Notes: generated from the letters alone by a model not told the origin. A stretch of 64,000 nt of DNA from Staphylococcus carnosus (GCF_900458435.1 NZ_UHCT01000001.1:682001-746000); one strand, 5' to 3'. Shown: positions 46,923-57,638, counted from the stretch's first letter. A program made the numbers and translations.

Positions 46923-47999
46923 TTAGCGTCTGTGATTATTATTTGAAAACGGAGAACGTTTATTTGTTTCAGTGTTTTCTTCTGTATTTTCTTCTGATTG
47001 TTTAATTTCATCTTTAACGTCTTTTACAACTGAAGAAGTAGGACGTTCTTCTGCTTCTTCAGAAGTTTCAGTACTTTCTTTTTCTGCAGAAGTTTTTTCA
47101 TGCACTTCTTTTTCTTCAGTTTGTGCTTTAGCAGCAGGAGAAGTTTTAATATCATCATCTTCAGGATCTTTTGGATACTCCAGATAATTATCTGGGGCAA
47201 CTTCTTCTAAAGAGTCTTTGGTAAAGTAATAAAGACAAGCACGAATAATCAAGCTCAAGATGATATAAACTACAGCAACAGCTGCTGTGCTTAAAGCAAT
47301 GACTTTCATTGAGAATAAATCGCCGACTTCTTCGCTGAAGAAAAAGACAAGAGCAAAAGTCATAGCTGCATGGAAAACAACTGCAATATAAATCGTACGA
47401 CCTTTAGTTGCACGAATTAATTCCCCAATAATCATTGAGAAAGAAAAGTTGTACAGTAAGTTGTAGAGTGTGAATTCAGTCGAATATGTAGTGTTTACAT
47501 TCCATATTGCATAAAGAACACCAACAATAATTGAAGCAAAAAAAGTATTCATTTTTGTTTCAACAATATTTTGCAAATAAGAACGGAATCCGAATTCTAC
47601 GAAAAAGGCCATAAATAAATGACCGATTAAAATCGTCCAAACAGAAACAGATAAGTTTTTAGATTGTAATAAGATAAAACTATCTGCATAGTTATTGAAG
47701 ATAAACATGCAAATAATAAAGATAATAAGTGGCAGAATAAGTGCCAATAATAATCGTTCAATCACTTTAAAGCTTAATGAAAGTTTTAAGCTTGCTATTT
47801 GAGCACGTTTGTTTTTAAATACGATGATACAAATAATTGCTGCAATAAAAGGTGCAAGTGTACTCATATCAAAAACAAAGCGTTTGAATGGTACCTCTGC
47901 CTGAAAATCTTTCAGAATCAATGGGAAGGCAAATGCAAGTACAAAGAAGACAAAAATCGTCATGGCCCATTGGAAACCTGATATACGTTTCATGTTCAT
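46923..47999 (-). CDS. lyrA: Lysostaphin resistance A-like / SpdC membrane protein (CPBP family)
   Basis: A 358-residue protein with eight membrane helices in the first 260 residues and a hydrophilic Glu/Thr/Ser-rich tail of about 100 residues. The CPBP protease motif is degenerate: the usual EExxxR is VEFGFR, so the first glutamate is missing. [39 protein letters not shown] and [15 protein letters not shown] agree with S. aureus LyrA/SpdC, which interacts with the WalK kinase and the glucosaminidase SagB and sets peptidoglycan strand length. I used the ATG at 47999, nine bases after GGAGGT. Confidence 0.87.
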   Translation of the reverse strand: MNMKRISGFQWAMTIFVFFVLAFAFPLILKDFQAEVPFKRFVFDMSTLAPFIAAIICIIVFKNKRAQIASLKLSLSFKVIERLLLALILPLIIFIICMFIFNNYADSFILLQSKNLSVSVWTILIGHLFMAFFVEFGFRSYLQNIVETKMNTFFASIIVGVLYAIWNVNTTYSTEFTLYNLLYNFSFSMIIGELIRATKGRTIYIAVVFHAAMTFALVFFFSEEVGDLFSMKVIALSTAAVAVVYIILSLIIRACLYYFTKDSLEEVAPDNYLEYPKDPEDDDIKTSPAAKAQTEEKEVHEKTSAEKESTETSEEAEERPTSSVVKDVKDEIKQSEENTEENTETNKRSPFSNNNHRR

Positions 48000-48104
48000 T
48001 TTTTTGAAACCTCCAATTAAATACGGGGTGATTCCATACAATATTCTACGGCTGCTTTGCACTGTTGATTTATAGAGTCAATCTGTTGTTGTAATTAATA
48101 GTCA

Positions 48105-48130
48105 AACCGCTTCATCGCGGTTTTGTTTTA
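48105..48130 (+). other. Orphan terminator-like hairpin
   Basis: AACCGC pairs with GCGGTT around TTCATC and TTGTTTTAT follows on the plus strand. No plus-strand gene ends here. It lies in the 396-base divergent gap between lyrA and hutG, which otherwise holds only the cre site and the presumed promoters. Confidence 0.4.
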
Positions 48131-48263
48131 TATAAATTTATTGTATGGAAACAAAAAACACCTAATTGCATTATACATCTGAATAATACAGAAATAAATT
48201 ACTTGTCAAAAAATGACTCTGAATTGAAATACCATTGTAAAGGTTGTATCAGACTTATTAGTG

Positions 48264-48277
48264 TGAAAGCGTTTTGA
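48264..48277 (+). promoter_or_regulatory. cre (CcpA) site upstream of hutG
   Basis: TGAAAGCGTTTTGA fits the cre consensus and lies about 120 bases before the hutG start. Catabolite control of histidine use is known in Bacillus. Confidence 0.65.
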
Positions 48278-48395
48278 TTGTTGTCAGAGAAGGGTAAAGA
48301 TGAGCCTACAAAGTGTAAATAATATCCAATAATTGAAACCGGATATATAAGCACTTATACTTAAACTGATGACGATTTTAAGGAGGATATGGATA

Positions 48396-49325
48396 ATGTA
48401 CAAACAAGCCAACCCAGATTTATGGCAAGGAAGAATTGATAGTGAAACGGATGAGTCGCAATTTAGACACTTCCAAACAATTGAATTAAAGGACATCAAC
48501 GAAACGAAAGTGGACAAAAAAGCAGGCACAGGTATCTTAGGATATGCAGTAGATAAAGGCGTAGAACTAAACAACGGTCGTGTCGGAGCACAAGAAGGAC
48601 CAGATGCAGTCAGAAAAGCATTCGGCAACCTATCTGTTTTGACACCATGTCCAGTATATGATTATGGAAATGTTTATCACGACCATGATCATTTAATTGA
48701 CACACAAGAAGAATATGCTGAGTTAGCCGCTAAAATGTTTCAAAATCATAACTATTCATTTTTAGTCGGCGGGGGACATGATATTGCATATGCGCAATAT
48801 TTAGCAATGCGTAAAGCATATCCGGATTCTTCAATTGGTGTCATTAATATTGATGCGCATTTTGATACACGTAAAGCAGATTCTTCTACTTCTGGAACAA
48901 GTTTCAGACAAATACTTGAAGGCGATGACAATGCAGATTACTTTGTGTTAGGCATACAATCAGCAAGCAACACAAAAAGTTTATTCGATTATGCTGAAGA
49001 ACGCGGTATAGAATACGTAACAGCAGATGAAATCTTGCATGAAATTTCACCAACTATCAAAGATAAAATCGATCATTTTATTAATCGCCATGACGTCATC
49101 ATGTTTACAATTTGCATGGATGTTGTAGACAGCGCGTTTGCACCAGGCGTAAGTGCACCAGCGGTAAACGGCTTGACACCGCATATCATTTTAGAATTAT
49201 CCCGTCGTATTGTGGGGCATCCGAAATTAGTTTCTATCAGTGTGGCTGAAACAAACCCATTATATGATATGGACAATCGCACAGCAAAATTAGTAGCGTT
49301 GTTCTTGCATAACTTTATACATTAA
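48396..49325 (+). CDS. hutG: Formimidoylglutamase
   Basis: A 309-residue enzyme of the arginase/ureohydrolase family that cleaves N-formimidoyl-L-glutamate to glutamate and formamide, the last step of histidine breakdown. The two manganese sites are shown by VGGGHDIAYA near residue 128, INIDAHFDTR near 150 and TICMDVVDSAFAPGVSAPA near 240. I used the ATG at 48396, nine bases after AGGAGG. It is convergent with the LysR gene and separated from hutUI by it. A cre site lies upstream. Confidence 0.93.
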   Translation: MYKQANPDLWQGRIDSETDESQFRHFQTIELKDINETKVDKKAGTGILGYAVDKGVELNNGRVGAQEGPDAVRKAFGNLSVLTPCPVYDYGNVYHDHDHLIDTQEEYAELAAKMFQNHNYSFLVGGGHDIAYAQYLAMRKAYPDSSIGVINIDAHFDTRKADSSTSGTSFRQILEGDDNADYFVLGIQSASNTKSLFDYAEERGIEYVTADEILHEISPTIKDKIDHFINRHDVIMFTICMDVVDSAFAPGVSAPAVNGLTPHIILELSRRIVGHPKLVSISVAETNPLYDMDNRTAKLVALFLHNFIH

Positions 49326-49343
49326 TAGCATAACAACAAACAT

Positions 49344-49420
49344 AACGGACAGCATTTCATGTACTGCAACCACAAAGTCAGACTTTCAGGTGCAATACAT
49401 CATAGCTGTCCGTTATTTTT
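49344..49420. terminator. Long bidirectional terminator between hutG and the LysR gene
   Basis: AACGGACAGC pairs with GCTGTCCGTT; an inner ATGTACTGCA / TGCAATACAT stem lengthens the hairpin. The plus strand continues with ATTTTTTATT. Confidence 0.85.
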
Positions 49421-50298
49421 TATTGGAATTTCCAATATGCGATACACTCATCAATTAAGGTATTGGCCGGTTCAGATAATTTTCTCTGCTCTAAATAATT
49501 AATATAAATAGTACGTTCAATCGACGGTTTGATTTTAACAGCATTTAAATGGTTGGCAGAAAAGGATTGATAATAAAAGCGCGGTATAATCGTATAACCT
49601 AATCCGCGATGGACGAATGTTGTAGCAGCTTCAAAACGATCAGTTTCCAGCACAATATTAGGATGGATATTTAAATGTTTGAAGTACTCATCCAGGTGTT
49701 TTCTGACTTGATATTGACGATTCGGTAATATGAGCGGAAGATGCTGTAAATCATCTGCTTTTTGTTCCGTTTCTTGAATCGCACCTTTAGGAGTAATCAA
49801 AACATACGGCTCATCATATAAAGGAACCGAAACGATGCTGTCACGCTCTATTTTTTCATTAGACAATGCAAAATGAACATCAAAATTCAACAAACTTGAA
49901 ATGATAGTTTCCATACTATGCTGCTCTACAATCTGATAACGTTGTGTTTCATACTCATGATGGTGTTGCTGTATGACCATCGCTATCCAGGAACTTGTGG
50001 ATTCTAAAATAGAAAATTTTATTCGCGGTGCATCTGAAATATTCAAATCATACATACGATCTAATGTTTTATGATAAGTTTCTACAAGAGATTGCGCATA
50101 TTTATAAAACTGAATACCTTTTTCAGTAATTTTTAACTCTTTTGTAGTTCGAATAAATAAAGGATAGCCTAAATCCGCCTCCATTTTTTTAATAGAAGTT
50201 GTTAATGAAGGTTGGCTGATATGTAAAAATTGAGCTGCTTTTGTAAAGCTGTTATAACGAACTACAGCCAAAAAATATTCTAGTTGTATGATTTTCAT
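49420..50298 (-). CDS. LysR family regulator, probable hut regulator
   Basis: A 292-residue LysR-type regulator. The N-terminal HTH is QLEYFLAVVRYNSFTKAAQFLHISQPSLTTSIKKMEADLG; the rest is the effector-binding domain with LPLILPNRQYQVRKHLDEYF. I used the ATG at 50298, nine bases after AAGGAGT. The gene lies between hutG and the divergent yjiH-hutU-hutI, so it likely controls histidine use, with urocanate or a related compound as effector; that is inference from position. A dyad of LysR type lies in the shared upstream region. Confidence 0.85.
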   Translation of the reverse strand: MKIIQLEYFLAVVRYNSFTKAAQFLHISQPSLTTSIKKMEADLGYPLFIRTTKELKITEKGIQFYKYAQSLVETYHKTLDRMYDLNISDAPRIKFSILESTSSWIAMVIQQHHHEYETQRYQIVEQHSMETIISSLLNFDVHFALSNEKIERDSIVSVPLYDEPYVLITPKGAIQETEQKADDLQHLPLILPNRQYQVRKHLDEYFKHLNIHPNIVLETDRFEAATTFVHRGLGYTIIPRFYYQSFSANHLNAVKIKPSIERTIYINYLEQRKLSEPANTLIDECIAYWKFQ

Positions 50299-50440
50299 AA
50301 TCTGAACACTCCTTTCATTTTTTAAAATCAAGAAATATAAAGTTCCCCTTTAAATTATAAAGTAATTTGAAAAAACATGTGCTATATTTACAATTTGTAA
50401 TCGACTTGAATCGCTTTTATCAAAGGTTTTAAGCCTGTTT

Positions 50441-50455
50441 ATAGTTTTAAACTAT
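50441..50455. promoter_or_regulatory. Candidate LysR operator (ATAG-N7-CTAT) upstream of yjiH-hutUI
   Basis: ATAGTTTTAAACTAT is a perfect 15-base palindrome of the T-N11-A form, 143 bases from the LysR start. It lies in the 571-base divergent gap (50299-50869), where I see no gene. Confidence 0.6.
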
Positions 50456-50869
50456 GAATAATTAGTTTATTTATATTTGATGCTTATATTTTAGCATATT
50501 ATACTTATGTTGTGAGGCAAGGGATACATCAATCGATTCAAACTGAATTTTTGGAAAATTCAAGAAATAAGATGAAGTTCTTTTCTCTTATTGAAATGGC
50601 AAATTGAGACGATGTTGGCGTCAATCTTATGTTGTTGAACTTTCTTAAGATGATATCCGCTTGCTATCTTTTCCTAGGAGAAATCAAACACAAGATTTTT
50701 CGAAAGCAAGCAAAAGTACAAAAGGGGTCGAAAGTGTACTTTCAAATGCTTGCAGCACATCGACAACTATATAAGAGATTCAGTGAATAGTATGTTATGG
50801 AGCTTAAGTCAACTAGGTTCAATCATAATCAGAGCTTTCACGTACTTGTAAAACAAAGGGGTGTCAAGT

Positions 50870-52228
50870 ATGAAAACTGAAGCAAACTTACTATCTGAAG
50901 AGATGGAACTTCAATCGAGTTCAAAACCTGCCCAAAGTGAAAAAGGGGTAAAAATGTGGCGGTTTTACGCATTCAGCTTTATTGGAATTCTATGTTTCTT
51001 CGTTCCAGTGACAATTGGCGGTACGAATACCATTATTGTCGATCATGTCCATTTATGGATCAGACAATTACTTGGTCCGGCCATGCCTTATGTCGCATTG
51101 CTTTTGATTATAGCTGGAGCAGGGTTGCCTGTTGTCAGGCAGGATTTTAAAAAATCATTGACTGATTTTGTCATTGTCCTTTTTAAAGTGCTTGGTGCAG
51201 TCATTGGTATTATGTACGTATTTAAGATTGGTCCAGCATTACTTTTCAATCAAGATTATGGTCCGTTCTTATTCGATAAATTAATGTTACCGTTAAGTAT
51301 TTTAATTCCGGTAGGTGCTGTTGCACTTTCATTATTAGTAGGATACGGATTACTTGAATATATCGGCGTTTTGATGCAGCCGGTTATGCGACCGCTTTTT
51401 AAAACACCAGGGAAATCAGCAGTTGATGCGGTAGCTTCTTTCGTTGGAAGTTATTCATTAGGATTGTTGATTACCAACCGTGTATATAAAGATGGGATGT
51501 ATAACAAAAAAGAAGCAGTTATCATTGCGACAGGATTCTCAACAGTGTCGGCAACTTTCATGGTTATCGTAGCCAATACATTAGGTTTAATGGAACACTG
51601 GAATTTATTCTTCTGGAGTACATTAGTGATTACTTTTGCAGTCACTGCTATTTCAGCTCATTTACCGCCGATTCGCGGTGAGTCTGAAGAATACTATGAA
51701 GGTCAAGAAGGTGAGAAGGAAGTTGAAGTGACTGGCAGTCGTTTTAAAGCAGCATGCGACGAAGCGAAACGTCAATCTTATGATTCACTTCCATTGTTGA
51801 AAAATATTTGGTTGAACGTGAAAGATGGACTTGAAATGACAATGGCGATTTTACCATCTATTTTGTCTATCGGTTTTGCTGGATTGCTTTTAGCAAACTT
51901 CACACCGATTATTGATTGGTTGAGTTACATTTTCTATCCGTTTATCTATATCTTCCCGATTGGTGATAAAGCATTGTTGGCGAAAGCTTCAGCAATTTCG
52001 ATTATTGAAATGTTCTTACCATCATTAATTGCAGTTAAAGCAACAATGGCTGTGAAATTTGTGACAGCTATTACAAGTATTTCTGCAATTATTTTCTTCT
52101 CAGCATTAGTACCTTGTATTTTAGCAACGGATATTAAAATTCCAGTATGGAAATTAGTGTTTATCTGGTTTATCCGTGTAGCTTTAACACTATTAATTGC
52201 AATTCCATTTGCGTTATTAATTTTTTAG
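50870..52228 (+). CDS. YjiH family membrane protein (nucleoside-recognition/Gate domain), hut-linked
   Basis: A 452-residue protein with about ten membrane helices and two Gate-like segments (IGVLMQPVMRPLFKTPGKSAVDAVASFVGSYSLGLLITNRVYKDGMYNKKEA, positions about 160-215). The N-terminal 28 residues are hydrophilic. I used the ATG at 50870 with AAAGGGG eight bases before it. It ends 30 bases before hutU, so it is co-transcribed with hutUI. A role as histidine or urocanate carrier is a fair inference from context, but the family is uncharacterised. Confidence 0.82.
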   Translation: MKTEANLLSEEMELQSSSKPAQSEKGVKMWRFYAFSFIGILCFFVPVTIGGTNTIIVDHVHLWIRQLLGPAMPYVALLLIIAGAGLPVVRQDFKKSLTDFVIVLFKVLGAVIGIMYVFKIGPALLFNQDYGPFLFDKLMLPLSILIPVGAVALSLLVGYGLLEYIGVLMQPVMRPLFKTPGKSAVDAVASFVGSYSLGLLITNRVYKDGMYNKKEAVIIATGFSTVSATFMVIVANTLGLMEHWNLFFWSTLVITFAVTAISAHLPPIRGESEEYYEGQEGEKEVEVTGSRFKAACDEAKRQSYDSLPLLKNIWLNVKDGLEMTMAILPSILSIGFAGLLLANFTPIIDWLSYIFYPFIYIFPIGDKALLAKASAISIIEMFLPSLIAVKATMAVKFVTAITSISAIIFFSALVPCILATDIKIPVWKLVFIWFIRVALTLLIAIPFALLIF

Positions 52229-52258
52229 AAAATGAATGAAACAAAGGAGAGATTGATT

Positions 52259-53947
52259 ATGACTAAAGATGCAACTGCAAACGGCAGACAAATTAAAGCA
52301 AAAAAAGGTTTAGAAATCGAATGTAAAGGATGGGAACAAGAAGCGGTTCTACGAATGTTGTATAACAACTTGGATCCAGAAGTTGCAGAACATCCTGATA
52401 AATTAGTGGTTTATGGCGGTATTGGTAAAGCAGCTAGAAACTGGGAAGCATTTGATGCAATTGTCGATACATTACGTCGTTTAGAAGATGATGAAACAAT
52501 GTTGGTACAATCTGGTAAACCTGTTGCTGTTTTCAAAACACATAAAGAAGCACCTCGTGTGTTACTTTCAAACTCTGTGTTAGTACCTAAATGGGCAAAT
52601 TGGGATCATTTCCATGAATTAGATAAAAAAGGCTTGATGATGTACGGTCAAATGACTGCAGGAAGCTGGATTTATATCGGTTCTCAAGGTATTGTTCAAG
52701 GTACTTATGAAACATTTGCAGAATTAGCAAATCAACACTTCGGCGGTTCATTAAAAGGTACCATTACATTGACTGCAGGATTAGGCGGTATGGGCGGCGC
52801 ACAACCACTAGCAGTAACAATGAATGAAGGTGTTGTTATCGGTGTAGATGTGGATCCTACACGTATTGAAAAACGTATTGATACGCGTTATTGTGACATC
52901 ATCACTTATTCTTTAGATGAAGCATTAGAAAAAGCACAAGAAGCAAAAGAAGCAGGTAAACCTCTAGCAATCGGTTTAGTGGGTAATGCGCCGGAAGTTT
53001 ATGAAGAAATTTTAAAACGCGACTTCCCGATTGATATCATTACTGACCAAACTTCAGCACATGACCCGTTAAATGGTTATGTTCCAGAAGGTTTATCTTT
53101 AGAAGAAGCGGATAAATTACGTGAAGAAAATCCAGAACAATATGTGAGATTATCTTCTCAATCAATGAGAAAACATGTGTCTGAAATGTTAGAATTCCAA
53201 AAACGCGGTGCTGTAGCATTTGACTATGGTAACAATATTCGTCAAGTTGCTTTTGATGAAGGAGAAGAACATGCATTTGACTTCCCAGGATTCGTTCCAG
53301 CATATATTCGTCCATTATTCTGTGAAGGTAAAGGACCTTTCCGTTTCGCAGCATTAAGTGGGGATCCTAAAGATATCGAACGTGCTGACCAAGCAATGCG
53401 TGAACTTTTCCCAGAAGATGAAAAATTATTGCGTTGGTTAGATATGGCAAGTGAAAAAATTGCTTTCCAAGGTTTACCATCTCGTATTGCTTGGTTAGGT
53501 TATGGCGACCGTGCAAAAATGGGCTTGAAATTGAATGAACTTGTACGTAATGGTGAAATTTCAGCACCTATCGTTATCGGACGTGACCACTTGGATTCAG
53601 GTTCAGTGGCTTCACCAAACCGTGAAACTGAATCTATGAAAGATGGTTCAGATGCAGTAGGTGACTGGGCAATTTTAAATGCTTTAATTAATACAGCGGC
53701 AGGCGGTTCTTGGATTTCATTCCACCATGGCGGCGGTGTTGGTATGGGTTATTCATTACATGCTGGTATGGTTATTGTTGCCGATGGTTCAGACCGCGCA
53801 AAAGAACGATTGAAACGTGTATTAACGACAGATCCGGGTATGGGTGTAGTAAGACACGCTGACGCAGGATACGAAATTGCGATTGAAACAGCGAAAGAAA
53901 AAGGTGTCGATATTCCAATGTTAAAGGAGCAAGATTCTAATGAGTAA
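52259..53947 (+). CDS. hutU: Urocanate hydratase
   Basis: A 562-residue NAD+-dependent enzyme converting urocanate to imidazolone propionate. The NAD-binding glycine-rich [13 protein letters not shown] is near residue 177, and the C-terminal [22 protein letters not shown] is a family hallmark. The start at 52259 follows AAAGGAGAGATT. It overlaps hutI by eight bases. Length is normal for the family (about 555). Operon order is yjiH-hutU-hutI. Confidence 0.95.
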   Translation: MTKDATANGRQIKAKKGLEIECKGWEQEAVLRMLYNNLDPEVAEHPDKLVVYGGIGKAARNWEAFDAIVDTLRRLEDDETMLVQSGKPVAVFKTHKEAPRVLLSNSVLVPKWANWDHFHELDKKGLMMYGQMTAGSWIYIGSQGIVQGTYETFAELANQHFGGSLKGTITLTAGLGGMGGAQPLAVTMNEGVVIGVDVDPTRIEKRIDTRYCDIITYSLDEALEKAQEAKEAGKPLAIGLVGNAPEVYEEILKRDFPIDIITDQTSAHDPLNGYVPEGLSLEEADKLREENPEQYVRLSSQSMRKHVSEMLEFQKRGAVAFDYGNNIRQVAFDEGEEHAFDFPGFVPAYIRPLFCEGKGPFRFAALSGDPKDIERADQAMRELFPEDEKLLRWLDMASEKIAFQGLPSRIAWLGYGDRAKMGLKLNELVRNGEISAPIVIGRDHLDSGSVASPNRETESMKDGSDAVGDWAILNALINTAAGGSWISFHHGGGVGMGYSLHAGMVIVADGSDRAKERLKRVLTTDPGMGVVRHADAGYEIAIETAKEKGVDIPMLKEQDSNE

Positions 53948-55202
53948 TGATTTAGTAATCCAAAATATTGCACAATTAATTTTACCGAAAAAAACGGATA
54001 AACCGTTAAAAGGTAAAGAACTTGATCAATTGAATGTGGTAGAAGATGGCACAGTTGTTGTAGATAACGGCAAAGTTGTTTATGCTGGTCCGCATTCAGA
54101 CGAATATGAAGGTAAAGAAACAATTGATGCAACAGGTAAAGTTGTTTCACCAACATTAGTAGATGCGCACACGCATTTAGTATTCGGCGGTTCAAGAGAG
54201 CATGAAATGGCATTAAAACGCCAAGGCGCTTCTTACTTGGAAATTTTAGAACAAGGCGGCGGCATTCTTTCTACAGTAAAATCAACACGTGAAGCTACTG
54301 AAGAAGAATTGTTCAAGAAAACAGACAAAGCATTACGTGAAATCATGTCTTATGGTGTATTAACTGTAGAAAGTAAAAGCGGCTATGGTTTAGATAAAGA
54401 AAACGAATTGAAACAATTAAAAGTTTCACATGAACTTGAAGATAAATATGGTATTACGATGAAACACACATTCTTAGGACCTCATGCAGTGCCTGAAGAA
54501 GCAGAATCTAGCGAAGCATTCTTGCAAGAAATGATTGACTTGCTTCCAGAGGTAAAAGAATATGCTGATTTCGCAGATATCTTCTGTGAAACTGGAGTAT
54601 TTTCAGTAGAAGAGTCTAGAAAATATATGCAAGCAGCAAAAGATTTAGGCTTTGATGTGAAAATTCACGCTGACGAAATTGATCCATTAGGCGGATTAGG
54701 CTTAGCAATCGATGAAGAAGCGATTTCTGCAGATCACTTGGTTGCTTCAAGCGAAGAAGATAAAAAAGCGTTGCATGATAGTAATACAGTTGCTGTGTTA
54801 TTACCAGGTACAACGTTCTACCTTGATAAAGAAGGTTATGCAGATGCACGTGGTATGATTGATAATAACGGTGCGGTTGCAATTGCATCAGACTTCAACC
54901 CAGGCAGTAACGTGACGAACAATCTTCAATTGGTAATGACAATTGCCAACTTGAAATTGAAATTATCTCCAAATGAAGTTTGGAATGCAGTTACAGTGAA
55001 CGCTGCAAAAGCAATTGATGCAGATGCAGGTACGTTAGAAACTGGCGACGATGCAAACTTTGTTATTTGGGATGCACCAAACTATGAATATATTCTTTAT
55101 CATTATGGTATCAACCATGCTGAAAATGTTTATAAAGATGGAGAATTATTTATTGATAATACAATCAAAGTCAATACTGAATCAGAAAAAAGCAAAGCTT
55201 AA
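53940..55202 (+). CDS. hutI: Imidazolonepropionase
   Basis: A 420-residue metal-dependent amidohydrolase that opens imidazolone propionate to N-formimidoylglutamate. Metal ligands are visible in [16 protein letters not shown] near residue 78, KIHADEID and the later SADHLVASS, with ASDFNPGSN near 320. It starts inside hutU (ATGAGTAA overlap) after AAAGGAGC, so the two are translationally coupled. The unit ends at the terminator 55222-55266. hutH is not in the window; in S. aureus it lies elsewhere. Confidence 0.95.
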   Translation: MSNDLVIQNIAQLILPKKTDKPLKGKELDQLNVVEDGTVVVDNGKVVYAGPHSDEYEGKETIDATGKVVSPTLVDAHTHLVFGGSREHEMALKRQGASYLEILEQGGGILSTVKSTREATEEELFKKTDKALREIMSYGVLTVESKSGYGLDKENELKQLKVSHELEDKYGITMKHTFLGPHAVPEEAESSEAFLQEMIDLLPEVKEYADFADIFCETGVFSVEESRKYMQAAKDLGFDVKIHADEIDPLGGLGLAIDEEAISADHLVASSEEDKKALHDSNTVAVLLPGTTFYLDKEGYADARGMIDNNGAVAIASDFNPGSNVTNNLQLVMTIANLKLKLSPNEVWNAVTVNAAKAIDADAGTLETGDDANFVIWDAPNYEYILYHYGINHAENVYKDGELFIDNTIKVNTESEKSKA

Positions 55203-55221
55203 TGATTAAGTAAATTTAACG

Positions 55222-55266
55222 AGAGCTGCGGTACTTGAAATTACAAGTATTGCAGCTCTTTTTTTG
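55222..55266 (+). terminator. Terminator of the yjiH-hutUI operon
   Basis: AGAGCTGC and TACTTG pair with CAAGTA and GCAGCTCT; a run of T follows. Confidence 0.9.
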
Positions 55267-55351
55267 TTGTGGTTTTTAAGTTTTGTTCTCTAAAATATTC
55301 TGACAACTATGTTAAGATATAGGAATACAGAAAGAGAAGGGGAGAGCAGTC

Positions 55352-56545
55352 GTGAGAGTTGAACGTTATGCAGAAGAGTGGCAAGGAAATATTAAAGATA
55401 ATGTGTTTGCCGGTATTTTAATTGCTCTTTCAGCATTGCCTGGTGCGATTGCTTATTCATTTATAGTCGGTATGAATCCGTCTATCGGTTTATTGAGTAT
55501 GGGGATTATGATGATAGTACTCAGTTTGACAGCAGGGCGGACACTAATGATTACTGGTCCGAGCAGCGGTATAGCTTTAGTAGCAGCACCGCTTGTAGCC
55601 AGTCATGGTCCGATGTATTTAATTGCAGCCAGTATGGTAATGGGGATTTTACAAATATTATTTGGAATATTTAAAGTGGATTGGCTGATTGATCGTATTC
55701 CTATAGCAGTGGTTATTGGTTTTATGAATGCGTTGGCACTACTTTTAATGTCTTCTCAACTGCCGAGCATATTCGGTATTTCAACGGCAACTTATATTTT
55801 TGCGGTACTGTCGTTTTTAATTATTTGGCTTGTGCCACGGTGGATTAAGTTTATACCCGCACCACTTATTTCGATTGTTATTTTGACCATAATTGCACAT
55901 TTGATTCATCCTCATTTGAAATATGTGCATGATTTAGCAGATATCCATGTGGTAATTCCGAAACTGCAATGGGAGGTTCTGCCATTATTTTCTAATACAC
56001 ATGCGCTATTAGTTATTCTTGGTTATGGGGTGACAATGGCGACAGTTGGGACACTGCAATCACTATTAACTGCTAAAGCGTTAGATGTTTTAACGAATGT
56101 AAGTAGTAATGAAAATCAAGAATCGATGGCACAAGGATTAGCTAACTTTGCTTCTGGATTATTTGGTGGTTTTGGCGGCAGTGCATTAGTAGGACAATCT
56201 AAATTTAATGTCAAAATAGGGGCTACAGCACGATTTTCAACCTTAGTCACTGCATTTTTCTTATTGCTTACTATCTATGTATTAGGACCTGTGATTTCCC
56301 TGATTCCGATGGTAGTGTTAGCTACGGTTTTAATATCAATCGCTTTTAATACGTTTGATAGAAGAACTTGGATGGCAATCAAAAAAGCGCCTGTTCAAAA
56401 TACAGCAACAATTTTAATCACAATGATTGTCACTTTGACTACTAATAATTTAGCATTTGGGGTTGTTTCAGGTTCAATAATCTATTTCATAGTTAAATTT
56501 TTCAAAAAAGGATGGGGTAAAGATGACAGACATCAATCAAGTTAA
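55352..56545 (+). CDS. SulP family anion transporter without a STAS domain
   Basis: A 397-residue carrier of the SulP/xanthine-uracil type fold, with about 10-12 helices. The conserved start VFAGILIALSALPGAIAYSFIVGMNP and the ITGPSSGIALVAAP motif are clear. Most SulP proteins carry a C-terminal STAS domain; here the protein ends right after the last helix. The start is GTG after GGGGAGAGC. Its end overlaps the M20 amidohydrolase gene by 23 bases, so they are co-expressed. Sulfate, bicarbonate or an organic acid are possible substrates. Confidence 0.82.
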   Translation: MRVERYAEEWQGNIKDNVFAGILIALSALPGAIAYSFIVGMNPSIGLLSMGIMMIVLSLTAGRTLMITGPSSGIALVAAPLVASHGPMYLIAASMVMGILQILFGIFKVDWLIDRIPIAVVIGFMNALALLLMSSQLPSIFGISTATYIFAVLSFLIIWLVPRWIKFIPAPLISIVILTIIAHLIHPHLKYVHDLADIHVVIPKLQWEVLPLFSNTHALLVILGYGVTMATVGTLQSLLTAKALDVLTNVSSNENQESMAQGLANFASGLFGGFGGSALVGQSKFNVKIGATARFSTLVTAFFLLLTIYVLGPVISLIPMVVLATVLISIAFNTFDRRTWMAIKKAPVQNTATILITMIVTLTTNNLAFGVVSGSIIYFIVKFFKKGWGKDDRHQSS

Positions 56546-57638
56546 AGAATGGAGACGAACATTTCATCGTTATCCAGAAGTGTCATATAAAGAGTTTGAA
56601 ACTACAAAACGTATTCGTCATATTTTAGAAGACAATGATATTAAAATAGTGGATTATCCGCTTCAAACAGGTCTCGTAGCCGAAGTAGGCCAAGGCGACA
56701 CAATCGTGGCTTTACGCACAGACATTGATGCATTACCGATAACAGAGCAAACGCATCTCGACATTCAATCAACTACTGAAGGCGTGATGCATGCGTGCGG
56801 GCATGATATTCACATGGCAACCATCTTAGCAGCAACAATGAAATTAAAAGCACAAGAAGCAACTTTGCCAGGACGTGTGCGTATTTTATTCCAAGCAGCT
56901 GAAGAAGTCGGAAGCGGCGCGCAGCAAATGGTAGAAGCAGGAGTACTGGAAGATGTAAAAGTAGTGACTGGATTCCATAATGATCCTACATTAAAAATCG
57001 GTGAATTTGCGATTAAACCTGGCGCAATGACCTCAGCCGTAGACCGTTTTGCGATTCGTATTCAAGGTAAAGGAGGACATGCGGCTAAACCAGAAGAAAG
57101 CAATGATCCAATGATTATATTAGGTCAACTGATGACAAGTATCCAATCCATTGTCAGTCGAAATATTTCAGCATTTGATTCAGCCGTTGTAACTATCGGA
57201 GAAGTTTCAGCAGGCAATACATGGAATGTCATTCCTGACCAAGCTTACATACAAGGAACAGTACGCACTTTTAATGCAGAAACGAGAGAGAAAACAGAAA
57301 AACGTATGCAAGATATATGTGATGGGCTTGCGAGCGCATTTAATGCTGAGATTGAATTAGAGTATATTCATTTGCCGAACGCTGTCATCAATGATGAAGT
57401 GTTGACACAAAAAGCGATTGAAGCAGCAAAAGATACAGGTTTTAATGTGGAACATCTGAAAGAACCTAAAACAATTGGTGAAGATTTTTCGGCAATGAGT
57501 GATACGGTACCTGGTGTCTTTGCTTTTATAGGTTCTGAAAGTGAATATGATTTACATCATCCTAAATATAATCCTGATGAACGTATTTTAGAAAAAGCGC
57601 CTGACTACCTTGTAGGATTAATTCAAAAATTATTTTAA
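56523..57638 (+). CDS. M20 family metal-dependent amidohydrolase (N-acyl amino acid hydrolase type)
   Basis: A 371-residue hydrolase of the M20D/hippurate hydrolase group. The metal centre is shown by the cysteine and histidine of HACGHDIHMA near residue 92, and the EE pair by FQAAEEVGSGAQQM; the dimerisation domain starts with AVDRFAIRIQGKGGHAAKPEESNDP. It removes acyl groups from N-acyl amino acids or related compounds. AAAGGATGGGG precedes the ATG. It overlaps the SulP gene, which suggests that the transporter brings in an acid or substrate handled by this enzyme; that is inference. Confidence 0.88.
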   Translation: MTDINQVKEWRRTFHRYPEVSYKEFETTKRIRHILEDNDIKIVDYPLQTGLVAEVGQGDTIVALRTDIDALPITEQTHLDIQSTTEGVMHACGHDIHMATILAATMKLKAQEATLPGRVRILFQAAEEVGSGAQQMVEAGVLEDVKVVTGFHNDPTLKIGEFAIKPGAMTSAVDRFAIRIQGKGGHAAKPEESNDPMIILGQLMTSIQSIVSRNISAFDSAVVTIGEVSAGNTWNVIPDQAYIQGTVRTFNAETREKTEKRMQDICDGLASAFNAEIELEYIHLPNAVINDEVLTQKAIEAAKDTGFNVEHLKEPKTIGEDFSAMSDTVPGVFAFIGSESEYDLHHPKYNPDERILEKAPDYLVGLIQKLF

